DNA of 9,762 nucleotides from an uncultured Clostridia bacterium (GTDB lineage: Bacteria; Bacillota; Clostridia; Christensenellales; Borkfalkiaceae). The stretch lies in NCBI GenBank assembly GCA_947174175.1, contig CAMWHW010000018.1, forward strand, positions 1-9,762. Direction: 5' to 3'. The notes beneath the pieces were generated by a model. That model was given only the letters and a program-made list of their open reading frames with translations, searched no databases and was not told the origin of the DNA. Each line of letters opens with the position of its first letter. The stretch's first letter is position 1. Position numbers and translations under genes: made by a program. Below are positions 1 to 7,267 of this stretch, one piece after another.

Positions 1-1
1 G

Positions 2-370
2 AATATTCAAGCTTACGGATACGAGATCCACAAGCCCGACGACAAGATTACGGCAGACGATTTAATTTCGGTTGCAACGGCGCACGGAGGCAAGTGCCTG
101 ACCGCCGACAGCTTTGACGGCGATTTATACAAAAAGATGGACTGGGAAACGGTAGACGGCGAAAAGTTTACCGCGGATACCTACACCGTTCTTCGCGCGG
201 GGCACTGGATAAACCCCCTTTACACTCAGTGGAAATGGGACTTTGACAGACTTTCCAAGACGGACAGAATTTTTGCGCGCATCTGGTACGACAGCCACGA
301 TAAGGACGAGGACTACGTTTACTACTTCGACGACAAATTCAAGGCGCACGCCGATAAGCTGAACAAATAA
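2..370 (+). CDS. Hypothetical protein, C-terminal 122 residues (start lies left of the window)
   Basis: The frame is open from base 2 to a TAA at 368-370, so this is the C-terminal part of a longer protein; the ATG at 137 is internal and is not taken as the start. I do not recognise the family. The visible part is soluble-looking and charged, rich in Asp, Lys, Trp and Tyr. It has an aromatic cluster (WINPLYTQWKWDFDRL) followed by an acidic DKDEDYVYYFDD stretch and a Lys-rich end. No membrane segment or cysteine motif is seen; there is one Cys (about fragment residue 37). The stop overlaps the start of the next gene by 1 nt (TAATG), which suggests translational coupling to the EFR1-like protein and a shared operon. 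Coding status is well supported by the long open frame and the junction; function is unknown. Confidence 0.8.
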   Translation, partial: NIQAYGYEIHKPDDKITADDLISVATAHGGKCLTADSFDGDLYKKMDWETVDGEKFTADTYTVLRAGHWINPLYTQWKWDFDRLSKTDRIFARIWYDSHDKDEDYVYYFDDKFKAHADKLNK

Positions 371-1263
371 TGAAAATAGCTATATTCTATTTTTCGGGCA
401 CGGGCAACACCGAAAAGGTTGCAAAAGCCTATCAACAATATTTCGAGGAGCAGGGCAACGATTGCGAACTTTTCCCCCTGCCACATAAGGAGCAGGTCAA
501 TTTATCACAGTACGACCTGGTCGGCTTCGGCTACCCCATTCATTCGTTCAACGCGCCGCAGATTGTTCTGAAATTTGCCAAATCGCTCCCCAAACCTAAA
601 AAGGGCGACAAGCGCGTAACGAGGGCGTTTATTTTCAAGTCCTCGGGCGAGCCCGTCAAGATGAGCAGGGTTTCCTCTCTTAAACTCATAAAGATTTTAA
701 AAAGGCGCGGCGTATACGTTGCAAACGAATACCAGTACGTTATGCCCTACAATATGATTTTCCGCCACACCGACCACACCGCGTACGCAATGTGGGAAAC
801 GGCGAAAAAGCTTATTCCTTTGGACTGCGCGGATATATTGAGCGGCGTGGAGAGGCACGAAAAGAAGATGCCCTTCGGCGGTTTTCTGGCGTGGATATTG
901 CGCTGCGAACACTGGGGCGCGCACGTTATCGGCGTAGGCTACCGCGCCACGAAAGACTGCGTAGGGTGCGGAATATGCGCCAAGAACTGCCCCGCGGGCA
1001 ACATAAAAATGAAAAACGGCAAGCCCAAATTCGGTGGCAATTGCTATATATGCGCGCGGTGCTCCTTCCACTGTCCCAAGGACAGCATAAGAATAGGACT
1101 TTTGAACGGATGGCGCGTGAACGGCGCATACTCCTTTAAGGACGGCGACCCCAACGAAAAGAACGGTCACGAAAACTACTGCAAGAAGGCTTACGCCAGA
1201 TATTTCAAGGAAGCCGAGGAGCGGATAAATTCCGCGGCGGAAACGGCTGAAAACGAGCAATAA
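370..1263 (+). CDS. EFR1-family flavodoxin/ferredoxin fusion protein (297 aa)
   Basis: This is probably a cytoplasmic electron carrier or oxidoreductase that combines an FMN-binding flavodoxin-like domain with a bacterial two-[4Fe-4S] ferredoxin domain. Residues 1-20 form a beta strand followed by a phosphate-binding loop (SGTGNTEKVA at 9-18), typical of flavodoxins. The flavodoxin-like part runs to roughly residue 180. The C-terminal part has two CX2CX2CX3CP motifs: Cys197/200/203/207 and Cys225/228/231/235, so all eight cluster ligands are present. A polar tail of about 50 residues follows. This order matches the EFR1 family, common in Clostridia, whose partners are mostly unknown. The start is fixed by the TAATG overlap with the upstream gene. 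Two YbjN-domain genes follow after 26 nt. Family assignment is firm; the physiological substrate is not known. Confidence 0.93.
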   Translation: MKIAIFYFSGTGNTEKVAKAYQQYFEEQGNDCELFPLPHKEQVNLSQYDLVGFGYPIHSFNAPQIVLKFAKSLPKPKKGDKRVTRAFIFKSSGEPVKMSRVSSLKLIKILKRRGVYVANEYQYVMPYNMIFRHTDHTAYAMWETAKKLIPLDCADILSGVERHEKKMPFGGFLAWILRCEHWGAHVIGVGYRATKDCVGCGICAKNCPAGNIKMKNGKPKFGGNCYICARCSFHCPKDSIRIGLLNGWRVNGAYSFKDGDPNEKNGHENYCKKAYARYFKEAEERINSAAETAENEQ

Positions 1264-1289
1264 ATTGGATTACGATAAGGAGGGTTTGC

Positions 1290-1766
1290 ATGACAAACTC
1301 AGACGGATTACAGACCGCACGGGACAACTTTTCCAAGCTGTGCGCTGTGCTTGACGACAACAAATTCAAATACGAAAAGAACGACGAAGAGCTTTCGATT
1401 CACTGCCTTGCAAAGGGCAAAGAAATGCCCGTCGAAATTATAATAAAGTTCAACCCACAGCTGGAAATAGTTTCGCTGCTTTCTCCCCTGCCCTTCACCG
1501 TAAAGGAAGAAAGCCGCAACTCGGCGGCGGTTGCGGTGGCGCGCATCAACTTCGGCATGGTGGACGGCAACTTCGACTTCAACTATTCCACGGGCAAGCT
1601 CGTGTTCAGACTGACGGCAAGCTTTGCAAACAGCATACTCGGCAAGGACGCGTTCGAATACGTTCTGTTCACCTCCTTGCAGACGGTGGAAGAATACAAC
1701 GGCAAACTTTTAACCGTGTGCGAAAAAAATATGTCTGTCGACCAGATATACAACTTTATTGACTGA
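1290..1766 (+). CDS. YbjN-domain protein A (158 aa)
   Basis: This is a small soluble protein of the YbjN family, whose fold resembles type III secretion chaperones. No enzymatic activity is established for the family. The hallmark here is VDGNFDF at 91-97 followed by a Gly turn (102) and FR.T.SF (106-112); SPLPF at 65-69 is part of the central sheet. A strong Shine-Dalgarno (AAGGAGGG, 1277-1284) lies 5 nt before the ATG and fixes the start. It lies 26 nt after the EFR1-like gene and 15 nt before a paralogue of identical length, so it is very likely cotranscribed with both. There is no signal peptide or membrane segment. The YbjN assignment rests on motif recognition, not a search. A chaperone-like or protein-binding role is inference. 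Confidence 0.82.
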   Translation: MTNSDGLQTARDNFSKLCAVLDDNKFKYEKNDEELSIHCLAKGKEMPVEIIIKFNPQLEIVSLLSPLPFTVKEESRNSAAVAVARINFGMVDGNFDFNYSTGKLVFRLTASFANSILGKDAFEYVLFTSLQTVEEYNGKLLTVCEKNMSVDQIYNFID

Positions 1767-1781
1767 CGGAGGGGAAAGAAA

Positions 1782-2258
1782 ATGGCTTACGAATTAAAGA
1801 CGGCTCTTGCCAAACAGACCTACCGTACCCTTTTGAGCGCGATTGAAGCAAACGACTGGGTTTGCAGCCACAACGACGCGCAGCTTGCTTTGAACTTCGG
1901 CGTGCACGGCGACGACCTGGATATGGAGTTCTACGTTCTCGTAGACGCCGAAAGACAGATAGTGCGCTTAATCTCCCGTCTGCCCTTCAAGTTCCCCGGC
2001 AATAAAATTTACGAGGGCGCAATAGCAACCGGCATTGCCAACTACGCGTTGGTGGACGGCAACTTCGATTTTGACATTACGCGCGGCGACGTCATATTCA
2101 GAATGACAACCAGTTTTTTGTCCAGCGTCGTTTCCAAGGACGCGTTTATCAACCTCGTCAACTACGCGGCGTGGGCTGTGGACAGATTCAACGACAAGCT
2201 GTTCATGGTGAGCAACGGAATGATGAGCGTCGACGATTTTATTAAATTCTGTCAATAA
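1782..2258 (+). CDS. YbjN-domain protein B (158 aa), tandem paralogue
   Basis: This gene is a duplicate of the one before it. Both proteins have 158 residues and align without gaps. Shared positions include LPF (67-69), VDGNFDF (91-97), G102, F106-R107, T109, S111-F112, KDAF (119-122), V133, N137, K139-L140, V143, MSVD (148-151) and F156. The N-terminal thirds have diverged much more than the C-terminal half, which suggests an old duplication with different partners or an obligate heteromer. A strong GGAGGGG (1768-1774) precedes the ATG at 1782, with 15 nt between the genes. It is the last gene of the plus-strand operon, followed by an intrinsic terminator. It is cytoplasmic by sequence, and its function is unknown beyond the chaperone-like YbjN fold. 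Confidence 0.82.
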   Translation: MAYELKTALAKQTYRTLLSAIEANDWVCSHNDAQLALNFGVHGDDLDMEFYVLVDAERQIVRLISRLPFKFPGNKIYEGAIATGIANYALVDGNFDFDITRGDVIFRMTTSFLSSVVSKDAFINLVNYAAWAVDRFNDKLFMVSNGMMSVDDFIKFCQ

Positions 2259-2272
2259 ATTATAAAACTTTC

Positions 2273-2310
2273 AAAGGCGGCGAAAACGCATGTTTCCGCC
2301 GCCTTTTTTT
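2273..2310 (+). terminator. Intrinsic terminator of the EFR1-YbjN operon
   Basis: GGCGGCG (2276-2282) pairs with CGCCGCC (2297-2303). AAA/TTT pairs extend the base of the stem, and further A-T pairs are possible inside the loop. Seven T residues (2304-2310) follow on the plus strand. It begins 15 nt after the stop of the second YbjN gene. On the minus strand the same stem is followed by only three T residues, so termination of the converging ABC operon here would be weaker. Confidence 0.9.
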
Positions 2311-2329
2311 GAGTTAACCCCGTAATATG

Positions 2330-2349
2330 CCGCGGTTAACGCGGTTTTT
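2330..2349 (+). terminator. Second short hairpin with T-tract, possible backup terminator
   Basis: CCGCG (2330-2334) and CGCGG (2340-2344) form a 5-bp GC stem with a GTTAA loop, followed by five T residues (2345-2349) on the plus strand. It lies between the main terminator and the 3' end of the converging permease gene. It could stop read-through of the plus operon. The stem is short, so the call is tentative. Confidence 0.45.
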
Positions 2350-2350
2350 A

Positions 2351-3151
2351 TCACTTTTTGTCGCTTTTCATATTGTGCCTGAACGCAACCACCGCCAATA
2401 CCACGCTTGCAACCAGTACCACCGCAATGGGAATAAACCCAAGCGCGGCAACGCTGTCGAACGCGTACACCGCGGGCGGCTCCGCTCCCGTAGGAGTATG
2501 CACCGCACCCGTAATTATTCTGCCGATATATACCGACGGGTAGAATGGCAACACCCTGCAAAACGTTTCGAAACCACCCATAGCATCCAGCGGCATCCAC
2601 GCTCCGCCCAGTATGCCCGCCGCGGAAATAATTACCGATGTTATGCCGGGCGCAGCCTTGTCGTTGAGCACGCTCCCGAACAGCACGCCGAGGAATATGC
2701 AGATTAAAAGCATAGGCAGCATACCCACTATTAACAGCAGCGCCGCACCGAACGAAAAATAAGCGCCGCCGACTATCAGCGAAACTATCCAGCCGAAAGC
2801 AATGCAGATTATTTCCTGCCCCACGCCGACAACCAGGCAGGGCACGGTGTAGCCGAGCACGAAATCGACGGTGCGCATAGGCGACGTGTACAGACGAATA
2901 AGAAACGCCGAAGTTCTGTCCTTGGAAGTCAACAGCGCGACCGACAGCATAACGAATGTGAACGAAAACATAATCATTCCGGGTATCAGCGCTTTCGCAT
3001 TGAAAACGTCGTCCATTCCGTCCGCATACTTGCCGATAACCGAAAACAGCACTATCATCACCACGGGAAAGCCGAGGCAGAAAATATATTGCAGCGGGTC
3101 GCGCAGAATTTCCAATATGTTTCTCTTAATAAAGGCGCGCGCGGTTCTCAT
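2351..3151 (-). CDS. ABC-2 type transporter permease (266 aa)
   Basis: This is the membrane subunit of an ABC exporter. A basic N-terminal segment (MRTARAFIKRNILEILRDP) is followed by about six hydrophobic segments. These are near residues 21-42, 55-75, 100-125, 130-158, 168-185 and 232-258. The soluble loop with RLYTSPMRTVDF around residues 86-97 is the usual place where such permeases contact the ATPase. GGAWMPLDAMGGFETFCRVLPFYP, about residues 182-205, is the conserved pattern of the ABC-2 family before the last segment. The start lies in an ATGA overlap with the ATPase stop, with GGAGG (3159-3163) placed 7 nt upstream. No strong terminator follows on this strand. Substrate is not readable from sequence; drug, lipid or peptide export are all possible. 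Confidence 0.92.
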   Translation of the reverse strand: MRTARAFIKRNILEILRDPLQYIFCLGFPVVMIVLFSVIGKYADGMDDVFNAKALIPGMIMFSFTFVMLSVALLTSKDRTSAFLIRLYTSPMRTVDFVLGYTVPCLVVGVGQEIICIAFGWIVSLIVGGAYFSFGAALLLIVGMLPMLLICIFLGVLFGSVLNDKAAPGITSVIISAAGILGGAWMPLDAMGGFETFCRVLPFYPSVYIGRIITGAVHTPTGAEPPAVYAFDSVAALGFIPIAVVLVASVVLAVVAFRHNMKSDKK

Positions 3152-3876
3152 ATCTTTGCCTCCTTGACTATGCTGACGAAAGCGTCCTCAAATGACTTCT
3201 GTCCGCTTGAAGCTTTCAGCTCCTCCACCGTACCTACCGCCGCAACCCTGCCCTTGTTGAGCACGGCAACGCGGTCGCACAGCGCCTCTATTTCTTCGAG
3301 GTAATGCGAAGTCAGCACAACCGTAATTTTGCCTTTCAGTGCGCTTATAACCTCCCACAGCTCCCTGCGCGCAAGCACATCCAGACCAAGAGTGGGTTCG
3401 TCCAGAAAGAGCAGCTTGGGATCGGACACCAGCGCGGCGGCAATCGACAGCCGCCTCTGCCATCCGCCCGAAAGAGTGCCGGCACGCCTTGTCAATACTT
3501 CGTCCAGCGAGAACGCGGATATTACGCGTTCAACGGCGTTTTTCCTTTCATTCTTGTCGCCGTAATACACCTCGGCAAAGAACTGCAAATTTTCCTTTAC
3601 GGTGAGCTTTGGCGCAACCGACGTTTCCTGCGGAGAAACGCCGATTATCCTTTTTATCGCGGACATATCCGTCCTTACGCTGTTTCCGAAAACGGACGCC
3701 TCGCCTTCCGTCGGCGAAGTCAGTCCGCACAGTATTTTAATAAGCGTAGTCTTGCCCGCACCGTTCACACCGAGAAGTCCGTAAAGCTCCCCTTCTTTGA
3801 CTTGCAAATTGCAGTCGTTCAGTGCAGTGACGGTACCGTATTTTTTAGTCAGCTTTTCAGTATTAACCGCAAGCAT
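3148..3876 (-). CDS. ABC transporter ATP-binding protein (242 aa)
   Basis: This is the nucleotide-binding subunit that powers the permease encoded next to it. All motifs are intact: Walker A GVNGAGKT (36-43), Q-loop Gln83, signature LSGGWQ (135-140), Walker B LLFLDEP ending at 161 with catalytic Glu160, D-loop GLD (164-166) and switch His191 (TSHYLEE). It is a short single-domain protein of normal length for exporters of the drug/ABC-2 class (CcmA/DRA-like). The start codon overlaps the repressor stop by 1 nt (TAATG), with AGGGG at 3886-3890. The stop overlaps the permease start by 4 nt. This arrangement predicts coupled, balanced synthesis of the two transporter subunits, which probably assemble as a 2+2 complex at the inner face of the membrane. 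Confidence 0.95.
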   Translation of the reverse strand: MLAVNTEKLTKKYGTVTALNDCNLQVKEGELYGLLGVNGAGKTTLIKILCGLTSPTEGEASVFGNSVRTDMSAIKRIIGVSPQETSVAPKLTVKENLQFFAEVYYGDKNERKNAVERVISAFSLDEVLTRRAGTLSGGWQRRLSIAAALVSDPKLLFLDEPTLGLDVLARRELWEVISALKGKITVVLTSHYLEEIEALCDRVAVLNKGRVAAVGTVEELKASSGQKSFEDAFVSIVKEAKI

Positions 3877-4445
3877 TATTTATTACCCCTTTGCGCAAAG
3901 CGCGTCTTTAACCCCGTGAACATATCGGTGAGCAGCGTCTGCACCGTGTCCTCATCAAACTCCGCGTACGACGTTGCCGCCATTGCCGCGATGCCGTGCA
4001 CGAATATCCAGCTTTCGAAGTGGAACATTTTCGCGCTCTCCCTGTCAAGCCCCGTTGCCGCCGTAACGGCGGTTAAAACGTTCTCGTAATCGCCGCCGTC
4101 CACAACCGGCGCTTCCTTGCTTCGGTCGCGCATAAACAGATATGAAAACGCTTGCTTTTCCTCGCGCGCAAACCTGATATACCCCATACCGTAAGCCTTG
4201 AATGGGGGATACTTGCCACTCTGCACCTCTCTTTCCAGATAGCCCTGATATATGCGCGTGATATTTTCGACCACGGCGGACTTGACCTCATCCATTCCTC
4301 CGAACGAAATATAAATGGGTCTTGTCGAGCACCCCAACTCATTTGCAAGCGTGCGCACGTTGAGCGCAGACATACCGCTCCTTCTAACGAGCTCTGTCGC
4401 GGCGTCTATGATTTTTTCCTTGGGTATTTGCTTAACCGCTGCCAT
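3876..4445 (-). CDS. TetR/AcrR-family transcriptional regulator (189 aa)
   Basis: This is a probable dimeric repressor of its own operon. The N-terminal DNA-binding domain has helices at about 8-22 (EKIIDAATELVRRSG) and a helix-turn-helix at about 27-49 (LNVRTLANELGCSTRPIYISFGG). The C-terminal ligand domain contains ESWIFVHGIAAM (144-155) with the Trp-His-Gly pattern seen in the WHG subgroup of TetR regulators. Length is normal for the family. It is the first gene of the operon, and an 18-bp palindrome lies between its promoter -10 box and its start, which fits self-repression relieved by a ligand, perhaps the exporter's substrate. The ATG at 4445 is chosen because an in-frame TAA lies directly upstream. 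GGAAGGG lies 12 nt before it, a longer spacing than ideal. Confidence 0.93.
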   Translation of the reverse strand: MAAVKQIPKEKIIDAATELVRRSGMSALNVRTLANELGCSTRPIYISFGGMDEVKSAVVENITRIYQGYLEREVQSGKYPPFKAYGMGYIRFAREEKQAFSYLFMRDRSKEAPVVDGGDYENVLTAVTAATGLDRESAKMFHFESWIFVHGIAAMAATSYAEFDEDTVQTLLTDMFTGLKTRFAQRGNK

Positions 4446-4466
4446 TTACAGATTATACCCTTCCAT

Positions 4467-4484
4467 TGGTAACACTTGTTACCA
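4467..4484 (-). promoter_or_regulatory. Palindromic operator, probably the TetR-family repressor site
   Basis: TGGTAACA-CT-TGTTACCA is a perfect inverted repeat with 8-bp arms and a 2-bp centre. It shares one base with the -10 box on the minus strand and covers the expected transcription start, so a bound dimer would block the polymerase. Size and position are typical of TetR-family operators. That the adjacent regulator binds it is inferred from position. Confidence 0.85.
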
Positions 4485-4512
4485 TTATAAATAAACAGGT
4501 TCCCGTTGTCAA
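4484..4512 (-). promoter_or_regulatory. Consensus sigma-A promoter of the TetR-ABC operon
   Basis: On the minus strand TTGACA (4512-4507) and TATAAT (4489-4484) are both exact consensus hexamers separated by exactly 17 bp. The expected start of transcription, near 4476-4478, falls inside the palindromic operator. A promoter this strong with an operator on top of it fits tight repression with high output on induction. Confidence 0.9.
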
Positions 4513-4530
4513 GCAAAATTCACAGAAATT

Positions 4531-4564
4531 AAAAACCGCCCGCGCGTTGAAAACGCGCGGGCGG
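4531..4564 (-). terminator. Intrinsic terminator of the P-type ATPase gene
   Basis: A perfect 13-bp GC-rich stem (4536-4548 with 4552-4564, loop of 3) is followed on the minus strand by five T residues (4535-4531). It begins 20 nt after the ATPase stop codon and separates that gene from the TetR operon promoter. Confidence 0.92.
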
Positions 4565-4584
4565 GGTTGCTTCACCAATTAAAT

Positions 4585-7245
4585 TCAAGTGCGTTTTAAC
4601 GCGCGCTTTTTGCCGTGTAAGGCGCGCGGCTGCTCGTTGCCGCGCTTGTTGTACGCGGTCGTAACGATATTGGCGATAAGCTTATAAATTTCGCCGAATA
4701 CTATTACCGAAAGCGACGCGCCGAATACCAGCCCCCACAGCCCCGCAGGAAGCGCAACAAGTCCGAACGCGGGTGCGAGCGGAGAGAAGCACAGCGCGAC
4801 GTTTACGCCCACTCCGAGTGCAACGGTAACCAGCAGAACCTTGTTGGAGAAGAAGCCGTTAAACGCCGATTTGTTGCCCGAGCGCACGTTGAATGCCTGG
4901 AATAGTTCGGCAAACGAAAGGGTTAAAAACGCAACCGTAACAGCCGCTTCGTTGCCGTAGTTTGCAAGCGTAACCGCGTACGCTAAAATGGTTACCCCCG
5001 TAATATACACCGCCGAACACAAAACGGATAACATAGACGACCGCGAAAACAGCGCTTTTTCCGCCCGTATCGGCTTATGCTTCATATCGTCGCCGCTGCC
5101 CTTTTCCACGCCGAGCGCAAGCACGGGGAAGCTGTCTGTTATCAGATTTATCCACAACAGCTGCGTGGACGGCAGAAAGTCGCAACCGACGAATATGAAG
5201 GTTGCAATCATAATTGCAAACACTTCGGCAAGGTTGGTGGAAAGGAAAAACTGTATGGTCTTTTTTATGTTGGAGGAAATGCGCCTGCCCTCCCGAACCG
5301 CCGCGACTATGGTCGTAAAGTTGTCGTCGGCTATGACCATATCGGCAACGCTCTTTGTGACTTCGGTGCCGCTCTTGCCCATAACTATGCCTATATCCGC
5401 GCTCTTGACGGGCGGCGCGTCGTTCACACCGTCACCCGTCATTGCAACCACCTCACCCTGTGCCTGCTTGATTTTGACTATGATATTTTTATGCTTGGGC
5501 GAAACCCTTGCAAACACCCTGCCGCGCCTTACCGCGTCTTTGAGCTGCGGCTTGGTCATGCCGTCCAGCTGTTCGCCAGTGAACACCTCGTCCGCACTCT
5601 GCGCAATGCCAGCTTTCCTTGCGATAGCAAGCGCCGTTTCGGGACTGTCGCCCGTTATCATAACGGTGGTTATGCCCGCTTCGTGACACTGCTCCACGGC
5701 TTCCTTAACGCCCTCTTTCAGGTCGTCCATCATACCGCACAAGCCGAGAAAAGTCAGCCCCTCTTCGCTCAACTCGCCGCCGTCCTTATAAGCAAACGCA
5801 AGCACCCTTAGCGCCTCGGAGGACATCTGACAGTTCGCGCTATTAATACTCTCTCTGTCGGCGGCTGTCAGCGCGCGCGTCTTATCTCCGTCGGAAATAC
5901 GGGTGCACCTCTTTAACACTTCCTCGGGCGCACCCTTGACGTAGATGCCCACGCCGCTCATTCTTTCGGCGCGCACGGACATCATCTTGCGCTCGGACGA
6001 GAAGGGAATTTCACCCGTTACGGAGTACTCCTCCGCCCAACCCTCCTGCTCTGCGTACGCCTTAATCGCAACCTCGGTGGGGTCGCCGATATAGCCGTTT
6101 CTGCCGCCCTTGACGCGCGTACATATCGACATACACGCGCGAATTTTGTCGTTTGACCCCCAACTATCCTGCGGCGAACGGCAGTTTTCGGCGGAAAAGA
6201 CTTTAACGACCTTCATTTTGTTCTGCGTGAGCGTGCCCGTCTTATCCGAACAGATACACGTACAGCCGCCCAACGTTTCCACGCATTTCATCTTGCGTAT
6301 AACCACGTTTTGACGGCTCATGCGCGTGACACCCATAGCCATGATTACGGATACGACAGCGGGCAACCCTTCGGGAATTGCCGCAACCGCAACGGCGACG
6401 GCGGTCATAAAGTTTTTCAAAAGCCCCGTGCCGCGCGCAAAGAATCCCACGGCGAACACGATTGCCGCAACGACTATTACGAAAGCGGATATAATTTTGC
6501 CCAGCTTGTTCAGACTCTTTTCAAGCGGACTCTGCCCCTTTTTGACGTTTTCCAGCATCTCGGCTATGCCGCCGATTTCGGTCTCCTGCCCGACTGCGCA
6601 CACCACGCCCTCGCCGCTGCCGCCGACGACGTAGGTCGAAGAAAACAGCAGGTTGCTTGCGTTGGACTGCGTGACCTTTTTGCCGACTATAACGGTGTCG
6701 CGCTTATCAACGCTCAGCGATTCGCCCGTCAGCGCCGCCTCGTCGCATTTGAGTTCGTTGGACGAGAGCACGCGCAGGTCAGCGGGCACGACGTCGCCCT
6801 CTTCCAAAAGCACTATATCGCCCACCGTCAGTTCGGTTGCGTCGACTTCCATAACCTCGCCGTCGCGCCTTACCCGCGCTGTCGTGGAGTTGAGCTTTTT
6901 AAGGCTTTCTATGGCTTTGTCCGCGCGGTACTGCTGAACGGTGCCGACGACGGCGTTCAGGAATATTATGGAAGCGATTATCGCGGTATCAACGAGGTCG
7001 CTCTTTTCACCCGAAAAGAACGCGATAACCGCGGATATGCACGCCGCCGCAATCAGCAGTATGGTCATAACGTCGCCGAACTGGCTGAAAAACAGCCCGA
7101 CGATCGAAGTGCGTTTTTTCTTTTTGAGTTCGTTTTTGCCGAACTTTTCCTGCCGCTTTATTACCTCTTCTCCGCTTATTCCGCGCTCGCTGGAACCCAG
7201 TTGTTCAAGTACGCGTTCCTTTGCCGTATCGGCGTATTTAAGCAT
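4585..7245 (-). CDS. P2-type cation-transporting ATPase, probably Ca2+ exporting (886 aa)
   Basis: This membrane pump uses ATP to move cations, most likely Ca2+, out of the cell. All catalytic parts are present: TGES (173-176) of the actuator domain, DKTGT with phosphorylated Asp334, KGAP (437-440) of the nucleotide domain, TGD (531-533) and TGDGVNDAP (603-611) of the hinge. The ion site has PEGLP (291-295) in M4, Asn671 and Glu674 in M5, and Asn700, Thr703 and Asp704 in M6, matching SERCA residues E309, N768, E771, N796, T799 and D800. The M8 glutamate equivalent to E908 appears to be Gly790, so one of the two sites is altered. Ten membrane segments fit. Length is full. It starts with MLKYAD; GGGGTG lies 4 nt upstream. 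It is probably transcribed alone, between two terminators. Mn2+ as substrate is possible. Confidence 0.95.
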   Translation of the reverse strand: MLKYADTAKERVLEQLGSSERGISGEEVIKRQEKFGKNELKKKKRTSIVGLFFSQFGDVMTILLIAAACISAVIAFFSGEKSDLVDTAIIASIIFLNAVVGTVQQYRADKAIESLKKLNSTTARVRRDGEVMEVDATELTVGDIVLLEEGDVVPADLRVLSSNELKCDEAALTGESLSVDKRDTVIVGKKVTQSNASNLLFSSTYVVGGSGEGVVCAVGQETEIGGIAEMLENVKKGQSPLEKSLNKLGKIISAFVIVVAAIVFAVGFFARGTGLLKNFMTAVAVAVAAIPEGLPAVVSVIMAMGVTRMSRQNVVIRKMKCVETLGGCTCICSDKTGTLTQNKMKVVKVFSAENCRSPQDSWGSNDKIRACMSICTRVKGGRNGYIGDPTEVAIKAYAEQEGWAEEYSVTGEIPFSSERKMMSVRAERMSGVGIYVKGAPEEVLKRCTRISDGDKTRALTAADRESINSANCQMSSEALRVLAFAYKDGGELSEEGLTFLGLCGMMDDLKEGVKEAVEQCHEAGITTVMITGDSPETALAIARKAGIAQSADEVFTGEQLDGMTKPQLKDAVRRGRVFARVSPKHKNIIVKIKQAQGEVVAMTGDGVNDAPPVKSADIGIVMGKSGTEVTKSVADMVIADDNFTTIVAAVREGRRISSNIKKTIQFFLSTNLAEVFAIMIATFIFVGCDFLPSTQLLWINLITDSFPVLALGVEKGSGDDMKHKPIRAEKALFSRSSMLSVLCSAVYITGVTILAYAVTLANYGNEAAVTVAFLTLSFAELFQAFNVRSGNKSAFNGFFSNKVLLVTVALGVGVNVALCFSPLAPAFGLVALPAGLWGLVFGASLSVIVFGEIYKLIANIVTTAYNKRGNEQPRALHGKKRALKRT

Positions 7246-7267
7246 AGTTCACCCCGAAATTCTTACT

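Noticed and set aside
137..370. A separate 77-residue gene starting at the ATG at 137
   Set aside because: The same frame is open all the way to base 2 and no ribosome binding site precedes the ATG, so it is better read as the end of a longer gene.
697..1260. 187-residue minus-strand frame opposite the EFR1-like gene
   Set aside because: It is antisense to the eight-cysteine ferredoxin region; the plus frame is clearly the coding one and the minus frame has no start context or family.
3304..4089. 261-residue open frame on the plus strand across the ABC ATPase and TetR genes
   Set aside because: It overlaps two well-supported minus-strand genes with intact motifs, spans their junction, and has no recognisable family features.
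4452..4457. A second TATAAT on the minus strand just before the TetR start codon
   Set aside because: It has no -35 box at the right distance and would start transcription at or inside the coding sequence; the upstream consensus promoter explains expression.
5077..5811. Two overlapping plus-strand frames (4988-5686 and 5077-5811) of more than 230 residues inside the ATPase gene
   Set aside because: Both are antisense shadows over the conserved TGDGVNDAP and M5-M6 region of the ATPase and overlap each other in different frames.
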